NCBI RefSeq assembly: GCF_030272615.1
Contig: NC_081414.1
Coordinates: 50,255,136 to 50,311,135, forward strand
Length of the DNA stretch: 56,000 nucleotides
Source: Cryptomeria japonica
Lineage: Eukaryota > Streptophyta > Pinopsida > Cupressales > Cupressaceae
Direction of reading: 5' to 3'
This document shows positions 1 through 12,157 of the stretch, one piece after another (the first letter of the stretch is position 1; the number at the start of each line of letters is the position of its first letter). Under the pieces are notes generated by a model. That model worked only from the letters and a program-made list of their open reading frames with translations, was not told where the DNA came from and did not search any database. The translations under genes were made by a program, and so were the position numbers.

Positions 1-1879
1 TAGGACAACAGACAGGTCGATAGCATAAACCCTAAACCCTAGACCTGTTAGGTTAAGGAATTCAAACGGTTCAATCCTGACCGTTGATCATACTATATTG
101 AATGCAACAGTCTTGATCCAATCTCAAGATATTCTCCATCGTTCATTTTCCACCAATTTCATGGCGGCTGATAACCCATCACACGTTATCACCGTTTACA
201 GACTTCACACATTCCCGAGGTAGATAGGGATAGTCTTCTTCATGCAAGATCCTTCACGCGCACAAGGCTGACGTGGCAACACGATCTATTCTTTGTTATA
301 CTGCTAACTCATCACACAAAGATCACCGATTGAGTCACACAGGCTTGAGGTACTCCAACCGGAAATCCTGAAGTGGAAACTACCTACCAACTGGTAGTCA
401 TACAATGCTTCCATGTGCCGGTTCCCATGACTACATGCCGGTTCACCTTGAACAAATATACCGCTTTACTTTGGCATATATACCGGTTCTCACATATGCC
501 GGTTCTCTCTTCATATCACATATTGACATCAATGACAACATACAATATCATTTGTCCTCATACCAGTTCACATAATGCCAACAAATATAACAATAACAAC
601 GAACTTCTATTTAAAATTTATTTATTTATTAAATGTATTATTTAATAAATATCTATTAATATTTATTGCTAATAATATTCCTGAAATATTCAAATTAAAA
701 TAAATTAATATTAGCTCTTACTTGGCATCAAAATACAATTGGAGGTTCTAAATCAATTATCACAGGTATAAGGGATCAACAACTCATCACAATCACCTTG
801 AAATAATATTGCCAATGATGTATATATCTTCCGTTACACTGTAAAAAGTATATATGTCCCGACCAAGAGTACTAAGCCAAAACAATGAACCAATGGGTGT
901 CATTGGACTGATTCATATGAATATGAAATACATTTATATCAAGTAATCATCAGATTAAGTTTTCTAAAGAACGATAGAGATTTATTGGGTGGCAATAGTC
1001 GAGTTATTTGGTCACTACATTCCCATAATATCAGCAAACAAAAATCGCGTTGAACAATCATTGGTTATGGAAAGACTTTGACCAAATACAATGATATTGT
1101 CGATAGCAATGATTCAGGCACATATATCCCAAAGTGATTAAGAGAGAAAGTAGTGCCCAGCAATCCATTAACAAATGAGTTTAATAGAAGACAAAGCAAG
1201 CAAGATCCATAGATCAGTAGGAACATTCCCGTAATCCACCATCACAGTTGGAATATCTAACAATAGCAATGATATCAAAGAAATATATAAGAGCGGCGAC
1301 AAGTCAAGAGGAGCTATGATAGAAGATTATTCTTGACAGCAACTGATCATCCAACGGCAATATGAAGAGCATCCTCTTATTGAAAGACAATAACTATCAC
1401 TGTTATTCTATCTACAAGAAATAGCAATCGGTAATAATAATGGCATCAACTAATAATATCAATTACGATATCACCAGCATGTCAAATGATCGATTTACAA
1501 AGGAAATGTGGGAACAGCGATTAAGGAGATGCCTATCAAAGCACCAATCTTTAATGACAAAGAACATTAGTATACAACGATAATATTATAATTGTGGAAT
1601 AAAGTATTAATGACCAAGTGACAGTTCAACAATCACATAATGTCAGTAATTAAAGGATAATAAACATGTGTCTGAGTTAACAATTATGTTTATTAATAAA
1701 CAAAGATATATGACTCCTCAAATGAAGTGAGGCGACTCTTATGGAAATTAAAGATATAAAATAGAATGAGAGACAGGGGGAAAGGGAGGGAAGGTCTGCT
1801 GGGTGGATAGAGGAAGAGGTCTGGAAACTACAGCTGCAGGTTACGACAAGTAAATAATGAATGAATACTTCATTATATA
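1..1879. other. No gene seen
   Basis: AT-rich DNA with two telomere-like AACCCTA units at 30-45 and scattered CCGGTT words (415-505). Only short chance frames. Confidence 0.6.
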
Positions 1880-2330
1880 GGTTAATAAACAAAAATAATG
1901 AACATTTTATTATATACGTTAATGAATATAATTAATGCTTATCTAATGTATATATTAAGGAATATAAGTAAGTAATATTTTAATATGAATATTAATAATG
2001 AATATTTTAATACGTATATTAATGAATATTTTAATGCGTATATTAATGAATGTTAATAATGAATATTAATGAATATTTTAATACGTATATTAATGAATGT
2101 TAATGAAGAATATTAATGAATATTAATAATGAATATTTTAATACGTATATTGATGAATATTAGTAATGAATAGTTAATATATATGTTGCTGAATATAAGT
2201 AATGAACATTTTATTACATATATTAATGAATGGTTCTTAGATGTTAATAAATACATCTAAATGAATAGTTAGTAATATACGTTAATCAATAAATATGAAT
2301 TTTGGATAATGGATATTTTGCTGAATATAT
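1880..2330 (+). repeat. AT-rich minisatellite
   Basis: Many variants of TAATGAATATTAATAATGAA and TTTTAATACGTATATTAATG in a row, with irregular period. Mostly non-coding. Confidence 0.85.
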
Positions 2331-2399
2331 GTTAGGGAATACATGTTAAATTAAGAATATGTAAATGTGGATTATGGAATGGAAAATAGTAATAAATTG

Positions 2400-3298
2400 T
2401 AAAATGTTATATAAATGTGATTACATGATGGAGGTTATAGGGAGGAGACTCCCTTAGTCTAAGGGAGGGATTATGATAATCCCTAGGGCAGTATATATAC
2501 TGAACATTGATATGCATATGTATAACTGGTTGATTAAACTCAACCAAGAAGAGACGGATCTGGTCGATCCCCTCTGAGGACTTGGATGATGGAGGCATCA
2601 CCCAAGGCAAGGAATAGACGAGGGTCTTCCTTGGATGGCTTGGGTGTAAGAGGTTACACCCAAGACAGGAATCGAATTAACCTTCGATTTCCTGGAGGGC
2701 TTGGATGTAAGAGGTTACATTCAAGACAGGAGTCGAATTCACCTTCGACTTCCTGGAGGGCTTGGAACCAAGATGGATTCCAAGAAGGCGAGCTCATGAC
2801 CGCCTAAGGACATACTTTGTATGGCATTCGTATCGTTTTTATTAAATTAAAATTATGATTATGTTAACTAAGTATTTTAAAGTTAGATTGCAATTTAGAT
2901 TAGATATATATATTTATATGTCTGTTGTAATCTAACAATCTATTTTGCAGGATAGTGATCTCTAACTAGTAGGGACATTACAAGATCAGAAAGATATCAA
3001 AAATCAAAGATTCAGAGGTTGGTGCCTCTTTATGATGGAGTAGGTGCTTCGTCATGAAGCTTCTTGGAGAGTTGGTGCTCTCAAAAAAAAAAAATTGTAA
3101 TCAGGGTTGGTGGCCCACTTATGTTAATGAAAGCTATTAGATGCCTTGGTTTTTTGCCCGAAAGGGTTTTCCACAAGAAATCCTTGTGTTTGTGTCTTAG
3201 TGGTTGTTCTCTTTATGCTTTATGTGGTTTCATGAATTTATAGTTTTTGAAAAAGTTCTGAAATACTAATTCACCCCTTCCCCCCCCCACCTTCTCAG
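2400..3298 (+). repeat. LTR-like fragment
   Basis: Has a TATA-like sequence (GTATATATACTG near 2491), a 60-bp tandem repeat, and a U5-like signature at 3146-3175 (GGTTTTTTGCCCGAAAGGGT). It ends in ATTCACCCC, a C-tract and TTCTCAG near 3298. The end resembles the ends of the copia-1 and solo LTRs. The start was not found and no partner LTR is in the window, so this is a fragment or solo LTR. Confidence 0.45.
2637..2775 (+). repeat. Tandem repeat, about 60-bp unit
   Basis: The unit begins GGCTTGGATGTAAGAGGTTA and contains AAGACAGGAATCGAATT and CTTCGA...CCTGGAGG. Two full copies start at 2637 and 2697, with a partial third at 2758. Confidence 0.85.
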
Positions 3299-3551
3299 TA
3301 TTTCTTGTGTGCTTCTCAGAGTTAATTTTCCAAGAGAGTGCTACAACTCTCTATTCTTCTGGTTAGGCAGGGGCCTTTGTTTATTTCTTGGCCCATTCCT
3401 CATTCTAAGGTTGCAAAATGTTTAGGGTCATTTTTGCTTGGATTTCTAGTGCAAGAGATCTATGCTCTTGGTAATAGGTTGTGATTCATCTGTAATGGGA
3501 TTATGTTTTTCAGCTACCAGAGGCATCGATAGAAGTAGGGAAAATTTAACC

Positions 3552-3803
3552 TCCGAGTCTGACACTAATTGGATCGACCAGGTAGATATAGAGGCTGAGA
3601 CTTTAGCCATGGCAGAGGAGGAGTGGAGAGCACGAGCATAGACAGGAGATTCAGAGTTAGATAGTGACATAGATGTTCCTGATGTTGGTGAGCATGGCAT
3701 GGTGTCACGGGGAGCGGCTATGGCTGTCGAATCATCCAAGACCTACCTTAGATGCCTTCGCAGGGGGCCGAGGCCGGAGGGTGCAGGCTCCTCTGAGCCA
3801 TAG
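3552..3803 (+). pseudogene. Possible C-terminal tail of a transposase-like protein (uncertain)
   Basis: An 83-codon acidic frame with one internal TAG. It contains ESDTNWIDQVDIEAETLAM, DSDIDVPDVGEHG and YLRCLRRGPRPEGAGSSEP before TAG at 3801. The style (acidic tail followed by a low-complexity end) suggests the tail of a hAT or zf-BED transposase family protein, but I cannot name it from this fragment. No catalytic motif is present. Confidence 0.3.
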
Positions 3804-4099
3804 GCTTGTAGTTGTATTTACCTTTGGTATTTGTATGGAACATTTGATGATGATCATATGATAACATGGATTTTTTATTCCATGAGTTTTGTAATATTGT
3901 ATGCATTTGACAATATTTATAAATCTATGTTTGTTATTTCCTTCACCTACAATTTCCATTTATGCTTATGTGGTTGATGTATACTTGTGTATGTAATCAA
4001 ATGAGCCGAGTTTGATGATGTTATTGTGTCTTTAAGGTGTATGCAATAAAGGGTGCATGAAACAAATTTTAAATCTTTAAAAATCTCTAAATTTCTTGA

Positions 4100-4195
4100 G
4101 TTTTTCACTTTCCCGAGTCCAACCGAGTCCGAAGCCGAGTTTGACTTGAGTCCAAGTCTGGGTCGGCCTTACTGAGTCTGAGTCCCGTTTCTTTG
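4100..4195 (+). repeat. GAGTC-rich degenerate repeat
   Basis: Several copies of CGAGTC, TGAGTC and GAGTCCAA within about 95 bp. Confidence 0.6.
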
Positions 4196-4199
4196 GGTT

Positions 4200-7100
4200 A
4201 GACCCAGGAACTCAAGCAAACACCTGAAAACCCTTGCCAAATACAACCAAAAATCTCTAAAAGCTTCAGCTAGTTTACCTTGAAAATCTTCATATTCGTG
4301 AAACCCCAAAATTTCTAAAATACCATGAAAAGTTGAAAATCAATGTATTTCCTGAGCGAAAATACCAGACCAATTAGGATGGATCTTTCACCACCAAAAC
4401 TAGCAAGATTGAAGAGGTTTTTTTGTAAAATTCCTCACTAGATTTTGTTTGTAAATAATTATGTATAACCAGTTCATCCAGAGATGTAACTTTTACTTAA
4501 TGGATTGAACATTAAAATGTCTATAATTTCTTTATGCATACAACCCGTGAAGACCAAGTCACAATTCAGGTTTATTGATTTTCACAACGATTAATGAATA
4601 TTCAATTTCACTACTCAATATCGCATAATGGTGCACCTGTAGGCTGGTCGTGGTGGTTGGTGTCCCTTCGCGTGGTTATTTGTCATTGCAGAATCTTCAA
4701 ATTTCATCGTATGGCGTGTCTGGTGGTGACCTCCTGCGTTAAATACCCCGGAATGGAGTCTATGGCTCACCGCGATTCCATCAAGCAATGCTGGCGTGTT
4801 TGGTGGTGACCTCCCGTGTTAAATACCTCGGAATGGAGTCCGTGGCTCACTGCGATTCCATCAAGCAATTACTTGTCATGCCGCTGTCCTCCTTGATCCT
4901 TTGCATTTGCAGTAATAACTAATACACACCCGATATCGGGTCTTCTCAGAACAAACAAGATGAAAGGAATGGGTCGGTGTGCTGGTTGCCTCCCTCAATA
5001 CAATTACATAGACCTGCGTTACGTGCCAAAGGAAATACTCGCCGTTGGTCTGCAAGGTCACACGGTAATGTTTAATATTACGTGCCTTCCCATGAAAACT
5101 ATGATGGTCTTCCACAACCCGATTCCTCTCTGTACCTTGCGCAGCCTCTACCACGTCTCACAAGGAATAGCAACATACAAATGAACGGTGTGTTCTGCAA
5201 ACAAGTTCCCGCAAATTCCCAGTCTTCTGCTATTACTTCCCAATCTTTACTTCGATTCCAGTAGGCCAGTAGTCGCTGGCGAAAGAAATGCTTCCAATAC
5301 AATTTGATATCACGTAGATATCCAGTCTCTTCTTCCAGTTCTTCAGTTTATTAAAACTCCGTCCTTCTCCTTATGTGCCAAACATTATTTAAAGAACAAA
5401 GGTGGTAGGATACCCGTAGGAAAACCAACTCCCGCAATATCAAATAATAGTTTAAACAAAGCAATTAATATTTAGCTTTTAATTAAGCTTTATTGGAAAA
5501 GCAATTAACTATTATTATAATATATTAATCAATATGAGAACTAATATAAAATAAGAAAAGTTAAATTTATTTCATAATTAATACCAAATAGTATTAACTT
5601 GACAGGGACATCACATTTTTGTCCACAACTCCTGGAAGAACTCCTCTATTCATTTTGACAACATATCCTTAAGTGTTCAATGTCTGAATGGGAGAAATGA
5701 GAGCCAAAACTCCAATTTATAGAGTTTGGAGGGAAATAGGACATTCAAAAATTAAAATATTTTATTTTTCCTTGGAAAAGACACCATAACGTTTTAAAAC
5801 AACTTAAGTCTCCACATCTCCTAGTTGTCCAACTTAGAGAATAAAAAGTTAAAACACTCCTTTAATATTTAAACACTAAAGTGAATAATAAAATGTCACT
5901 TTATTACCTTAATGCAAAAGTTAAAATAATATGACCCGCCCTTACAAAAAACTTGCCAAGACACCGGAAATGAAAATCAATCGTGCTGGAACATAACTGA
6001 GAAGGATGATAACTGGTGCTGAAATGAGCACTTCCTGTAAATAGCAGTGTTCTGCAAGGACTGAGGAGAACAAACCCAAGAAAATTCAGAATGCTACAAA
6101 GAGCGTTTTCACCAACTAGAGCACCGACACCCACACAACTATTGGAAGCCAAGAAACTGCAAATGAGCTCACCCAGAAAACAAGAGTCCCCTAACTACCT
6201 CCAAATGGCCTATGAGAACCAAGAATCAGCTAACAAGAAATCACAGCTGACTAGGTCCACGAAGTTGACATTACAAATAGCACTGTAATGCTCATTAATT
6301 TTTGAATTTTTTTTTTGCAAATGTTAGTATGAAAGTTAGCGATATGAAACCATCTACAACCATTGCATTTTACACTAACTTTTTGCAAATTTGACTTCTG
6401 AGTGTAGAGATGGATTGAGAAGGGCTAGTTTACTTCAAATATTTTTTAGTGATTTTGAAACCTAAAGGGATGAAAAGTGAAACAATGTATTGGTAAAGTG
6501 AAATGTTCTTTAATCAATTCAAGAGGTTTCTTTTTGTCCCATTGAAGATTGTTAATGAAATTTACCACTTTTTCAATAATAATTACTGGATACATCTGCA
6601 TATACTTTTCATAAATAACTGCCTCTTGACTGAGTATAGATTTATTTTTTCCATTTAACATGAAGCCTGATTGGAAGTTAGAAACTACTTCAGCCTTCCA
6701 GTTTTGAGTTTTCTTCTGTTTGTGCACGCTTAAGAAAAATGTGTTTTTCCTTGCATTTCATTTTATCTTTTATTCAAGCATTATATTGCTGGCAAAGAAA
6801 TTATACTTGTTTATAGATGTATTTCACAGGGATTCTAAACAGCCTTAGGAACCATTAAAAACTACTAAAATCTTAATTGTCTCGTCTCTGTGTTACCAAT
6901 TAGAGGGTTCGACAGTCAACCTACCCAATTGGGTATCGATCAAAGCTACCTAGGATATTAGTTTGCTTATTGGAACCTACCAGAATATTTTATGAGCTAA
7001 GAAATGAGAACACAGACTAGAATGCTGCATCATTGTCTTTATTAATTTTCAAAAATTTGGTCAAATAAGAACTGACCTAGTTATATGTTGACAATGAATA

Positions 7101-8487
7101 TTTAGCAAAGGATTGTACGTATGACTGAACTCTTGAAGAAATTCAAGTTAGATGTAGAAAAATACGCTTATTCGGTGGGAAGAATGATCTGTCCATATCT
7201 CGTTATTATTCTTTTGGAGGTCCTTTGCAGATGCCTAGCTAAGAAAGAAAAGAGGGTGTAACATCTGGCTTGAATATGGATTACATCGTTATGCATATCT
7301 GTCAAAGTGCTTCTGTTGCTTGCCGCTGGCCCACTAGCATGAGGGATTGGTAGAAGTCCGAACTGAGAAAAATATTGACGAATATTGAAGAGAAGCACTA
7401 AGGTGTGTATATTTTTATTCAATGTATGATATATTGTGTATAAACCCTATTGTGCATGGATAACATCCTGCACCAGAAAAAATGCATTGACCCACCCTAC
7501 CACATGGACGAAAATTGTTGAAGTCATGTTTGATCACAATAAAAGTGGGATAAATGGCCAGTCAATGACTTGTTTGAAAATTGCAATTTTTATAGGGAAA
7601 AAAACACGATCCCTGCTGATCCATGATTAATTGTGGTTTTTTTGCAATTTTTGCTTCTTCAATTTAAAACATTCAATGGATTTTGGTTTTGCCCAGAATC
7701 ATCCATTGACAAGTTGCTTGGCATCTCAAGACACCTTCTTGAAGGTCTGGATGGTTACTTTCATGCCCTTTAGTAGTGGGAAAGAGAGTGAAGTTCTGGA
7801 AAAGCAACATCATGCAACTGATGCAAACTTTTTCCCACTTGTGGTGGCAGGCCTACTTTCTAGGGAGACTTGATGATAACATCTCTTCTTTATGCATCCA
7901 ACCAAAGAACATTTTAGAGGGCAATTGTTACAAGGATACATATTGTGACATTCTACTTCAATTTTCTTATGCTTTACAGCTAACTGCTGGGCTTATATAT
8001 GTAATTTTTACCTTTTGCTTTCTGTTCTACATTTGTTGTTCAAAGCATTTGGCTGCTGTGAACTGTTTTTAGTAAGTTATCCTCTTCTTAATACATAGAC
8101 TTCTCTTTTATAAATAAAAAAAGAAGTGCAAACCTTTTCAATAAAATATGCAGCAAACCTATGAGATGCCATTTTTATTGTAAGGACTTGAATGATGACT
8201 CAAAATTCCACTATATAAATGGGTTAGTAATATTGCATATCGTATAGTATATAGAGGTGTTACAAATATCCAATGTTGGAATTTTCAACTGATGATCAGG
8301 CTGTGGATTTGGCAGAACTCTTCAGTAGCAATACTGCTGTATAACTTTCCATTTTATATAACTTTTTTCTTATGTATCTTTGATAAATATATTATTTGAT
8401 CCATTCTCATGCTTATAATAATGTTTTTCAATAAGAATTTATAAAGGTCGTTAACAATGAACATGACTTGTAGATTTTCTTTTGCAG
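4200..8487. other. No gene recognised; presumed upstream intron of the FAM91 gene
   Basis: Apart from the 80-bp duplication, only short frames are seen. I searched for the FAM91 block that normally precedes GLKSHAV (a VDANITSYLMMG-like sequence) and did not find it. The intron upstream of 8488 is therefore probably longer than 8 kb, or those exons are elsewhere. Confidence 0.5.
4712..4870 (+). repeat. Tandem duplication, 80-bp unit
   Basis: Two copies of a unit starting TGGCGTGTCTGGTGGTGACC at 4712 and 4792, ending ATTCCATCAAGCAAT. Confidence 0.92.
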
Positions 8488-10114
8488 GTTTGAAATCTCA
8501 TGCAGTTACACTCTATGAAGCGGGAAAGCTTGGTGATGCTAGCATTGCTGAGCTATGCAATGACCTGCTTGCGCTAGAAGGTACAAAGTTTGAAGGTGAA
8601 CTGCAAGAGTTTGCAAATCATGCATCCAGTCTTCGGTGTGTGCTTGAATGTCTCCAGTCTGGTGGATTGACAACTGATACAACAGATGGAGATGTTTCTG
8701 ACTTAATTGATGCTCTCTCTAGCAAAAGTGCTTTTTCTGATGGAGAGAATCCAAGAAAAAGCATTGGAAACTCTAATTTTGGGCAAGAACTACAATTAAA
8801 TGGTTCTGGAAATAATAACTTCCATTGGAGCTCATTTGAATCTGGAATTTCTCAGATGGATAATCAACCTTTTGAATCAAAGGACCCATTGCCAGAGTCC
8901 AATAAAGCTGTTGACAGATCATCTGAGCACTATGTGGGCCAGCTGACAAAGGTGGGCCTTGATGCTGAGAAAGAAGAAAATTCTTTGAGCTCTACTTACA
9001 CCAGCATCAATTCAAAGAATCGTGTGAAGAGGAAGCGCAAATACCGTGTAGATGTTCTTCGTTGTGAAAGCTTAGCTGGCTTGGCACCACCAACATTGCA
9101 TCGTTTATTTCGTCGTGACTATGACATAATTGTTTCAATGATCCCTCTTCCGTCTTCTCCTTCAGTAATTTTGCCCGGAGGTGCCAGTCCTGTCCATTTT
9201 GGTCCACCATCATATTCTTCCATGACACCATGGATGAAACTGATTCTATACTCAGTAGCAGGTTCTGGTCCTGTTTCTGTTGTTCTTATGAAAGGTCAGC
9301 GGATTAGATTGCTTCCTCCACCCTTATCAAGATGTGAGAAAGCTTTGTTGTGGGCTTGGGATGGATCTACTGTAGGAGGACTTGGTGGCAGGTTTGATGG
9401 AACTCTTGTAAATGGAAATATTCTTTTGCATTGCTTGAATTCATTACTAAAAATCTCAGCTGTTCTTGTTTTGCCCCTGTTGAAAGTTGATTTAAATGAG
9501 TCCGGAAAACCTATTACAAAGGATATACCATTACCTTTAATAAATCGAGATGGTTCATGTACCATTGTCAATAATGAGATTGGACTTAGTACTGAAGAAA
9601 TTGCACAGCTGAATTCAACATTAACAATTTTGGCTGAAGAACTTCAATTTTGGACAATAGGATATCTCCGTCTTATAAAGATTCATAGAATGGAAGATAA
9701 TGAGAATCACTCTGCTAAAAATGCAAAATGTGAGTGGGTTCCACTCAGTATAGAATTTGGGATACCACTTTTCAGCCCAGAATTGTGCAGAAGCATATGT
9801 CAAAGGGTAATACAATCAGAGTTGCTTCAAGCTAATTCACTTTCTGAGCATCGTGAAGCAATGCAAAAGTTAAGGAAAAGGCTGCGTGATTTTTGTGCAG
9901 AATATCATGTAACTGGTCCTATTGCAAAACTCATCTATGCTAGGGAACATTCAACAAGAGATGCATCACCCATGCTGACAACTTATGCTAGTGGCAGATG
10001 GGATCCTTTTGTTGAACCTCCATCTCCATGGACAGCAAGTCATAAGAAACTCACAAATTTTGATCGGCAAAAGCGGCGCTCTGAAATTTTAAGTTTTGAT
10101 GGTGATATTCTGAG
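8488..10114 (+). CDS. FAM91-family protein, penultimate exon (C-terminal FAM91 domain), partial gene
   Basis: This is a large internal exon (1627 nt) of a plant FAM91 homologue. In animals FAM91A1 acts in tethering endosome-derived vesicles at the trans-Golgi with TBC1D23; the plant role is inferred only. The exon opens after a pyrimidine-rich tract ending in AG at 8487 (phase 1). It begins with GLKSHAVTLYEAGKLGD, a well-conserved FAM91 block. After an acidic and Ser-rich variable linker and a basic patch (KRKRKYRVD) come the family blocks LRCESLAGL, YDIIVSMIPLP, WMKLILYSVAGSGPVSV, CEKALLWAWDGS and FGIPLFSPELC. I place the donor at AG|GTACTG (10114/10115). Reading on into the intron would add only 27 codons of non-conserved, hydrophobic sequence before a stop at 10196. 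The apparent ATG at 8457 lies in the upstream intron and is not the true start. N-terminal exons are missing from the window. The exon reads open throughout, so the gene looks functional. Confidence 0.9.
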
Positions 10115-11066
10115 GTACTGTCTCGACATTGTAAAATATGTGTTTCTCTTGTTTGTGGTCAATCTTCAACATATCTTCTGGTGTTGTAGGGAGTAATATC
10201 TGAGTGCCTAAGTTCACCTGTTTTAAATTTATTCAATTGGTTTTACTTATACTTGTGTAGCTCATTATTTTCCTTTCATATTTATATGATCATATCCTTT
10301 AAAGCTCATATTCAAAATTTATGTAGGAAACTGAAAATATAACCTACCCTTCTTACTCCTAATATGATTGTTTTCCTTTTAAAATAGATGAATTTCCTGC
10401 GTTCAAGATTTTTGAGATGACAAAAGGCAGGATAATTATTCTTAACACCATTTGGCATTTTTGCTAGCTCACATGTCACATAGCTAAATAGTTAGGAGTA
10501 ATGGTATGTGATTGTCAACATAATTGCTTGTACCTTTGAGCTCTCTCCTATGAGACTACGGTGCATCATTTGGAGAAGTTATTTTTGGCTAAAAGAGGAT
10601 TATAGTAAACATTCACCAACACAAAAGAATATGTAGGAAAATATTGCCTCTCTACAAATATTTTTAATGACTGACATGATATTTCTAGAGTCCATGTAAA
10701 TGACAAAGAGTGCTTCTTGTGATAACCATGTATGTGATTATTGTATCAACAAAGAAAACAATAAGATTGCAACCTTATCATTTTCTTCTTCCTCCTGATG
10801 ATGGATTATAGAGTACAATCTGAAAAGTTGATACAAAAATCAAATGCACAGTTATTATTAGAAGCACTCTACCCAATAGACATCTACCAAATGACAACAA
10901 ATTGCATGATGAAATGCAAATGCCCATTTAATTGAAAAAACATATGAAGATATTTGAGTAGTGACTTTGACTGGTTCTGTTGGGCAATGCATATGAGGAA
11001 AAGTGGGAGCAAACACTTCCACCTCCAAAGATAAAGGTATAAAATCTTGGAAGTAAATCACAATTT

Positions 11067-11195
11067 GCAATATGGTGTATAAAATCATTCAGATATATAT
11101 GGAATTTCTTTGAAACAAGTTATTGAATACCATTTGGCAATATGGTGCATAAAATCATTCATATATACATGAAATTCCTTTGAAACAACCATGGA
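11067..11195 (+). repeat. Tandem duplication, 70-bp unit
   Basis: GCAATATGGTGTATAAAATC recurs at 11067 and 11137, followed by matching ATTCAT/GATATATA and CCTTTGAAACAA. Confidence 0.85.
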
Positions 11196-11328
11196 GATCT
11201 TTCTAGTCGATAATGCTTATCGATCACTATTTTCTCATTAAGAGGGATATCAGCCACATCTTTATCAGGCTTGAAGATTGGGTCTCAACGTCCAAGGTTG
11301 AAGACAATTATCTATTGCTTCATTGGCA

Positions 11329-12157
11329 TGTAATGTTCCCTGACCACACCAGCGAGGGAGGCAAACGTACGGTGGGGTTGGAGCAGGGTCGTACGATGGT
11401 GTGGCCGTACGGTAGGGTCAAGGAAGTTGTACGGTGGCACAACAGGCCGCACGGTAGTGCAGGGGCAGGCCGTACGATAGCACCAAGAAGGTCGTACGGT
11501 GGTGTAGGGCTGGCCGTACAATGGTGTAGGACAGGCCGTACGATGGTGCAGAGCCAGCGCACGGTGGTGTAGGGCTGGCCGTACGGTGGTGGAGAGCAGA
11601 CCGTGCGGTGGTGCTGAAGGTGTATGGTGAAGGTCATATGGTGGTGCGGATTGTGTAAAGATGTCGAGGTTTGGTGAACTACAGCGATTGTGTGGTGGGT
11701 TTTCGGAGTAACGGGTTCGGAATATTATGAGTTCCCTTTATGCATGTAAATCCAAATTAACAGATACGCAACTGGAGAAAGTAAGCAATGATATATTTCA
11801 AGATTTGCCAGATCCGGAACGAATACAAAGGCAGGATAGGGTGAGAGGTGAATCCCACCGAAACTACAAGTACCAAATAGGGAGGGTCTTTCACCTCCGA
11901 AATGGCAGTAACCAGAACTCCAACAAGAATTCGCACAAGAGAAAATAAATATCAAAACTCGCATACCCCCAGCAATGACTAACACGGCCAAATATATGGG
12001 CTCCGGGAAACTTCCCGAAGGGTTACAAACGGGCCGACATGACCAACCAAAACTTGCCTAATCTAATTAAATAAAAAGGGCCCAAAATATTTGTTATTAA
12101 ATTTGGGCCTTACAACAAAGTAGTTAGATTTATTATTTAACTACATCGGGGATATCA
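11329..12157 (-). repeat. 3' LTR of the chromovirus
   Basis: 829 bp, matching 16831-17615 with a few percent mismatches, many of them transitions. About 44 bp longer than its partner because it has roughly two more units of a 22-bp GTACGGTGGTG-type internal repeat (11370-11640). A possible TATA motif (CATATATTTGG on the element strand) lies near 11990. Confidence 0.9.
11370..11645 (+). repeat. GTACGGTGGTG minisatellite inside the chromovirus LTR
   Basis: Units of about 21-23 bp with core CGTACGGTGGTG and spacer such as CAGGGCAGGC, about a dozen degenerate copies. A matching shorter array is at 16870-17110. Confidence 0.85.

Noticed and set aside
30-46. Telomere-like AACCCTAAACCCTA
   Set aside because: Only two units, with no array; likely chance or a tiny interstitial remnant.
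373-645. 90-codon frame at the left end
   Set aside because: It falls in AT-rich repeat DNA with CCGGTT words and has no recognisable motif.
4876-5302. Several overlapping 60-92-codon frames
   Set aside because: None has a family motif, and they overlap on both strands in the way chance frames do.
8300-8338. Possible 39-nt micro-exon (AVDLAELFSSNTA) between AG and GTATAA just upstream of the FAM91 exon
   Set aside because: The reading does not match any FAM91 block I know, the acceptor lacks a strong pyrimidine tract, and its phase does not supply the first base of the split Gly codon at 8487.
8457-8487. ATG at 8457 as the start of the FAM91 protein
   Set aside because: It is followed by a pyrimidine-rich tract and AG typical of an acceptor. 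The conserved block starts only after 8487, and the FAM91 N-terminal domain would be missing.
11312-11637. Overlapping open frames on both strands rich in HRT, YG and Pro residues near 11.3-11.6 kb and 16.7-17.1 kb
   Set aside because: They are products of the GTACGGTGGTG minisatellite in the LTR, which stays open by chance in several frames.
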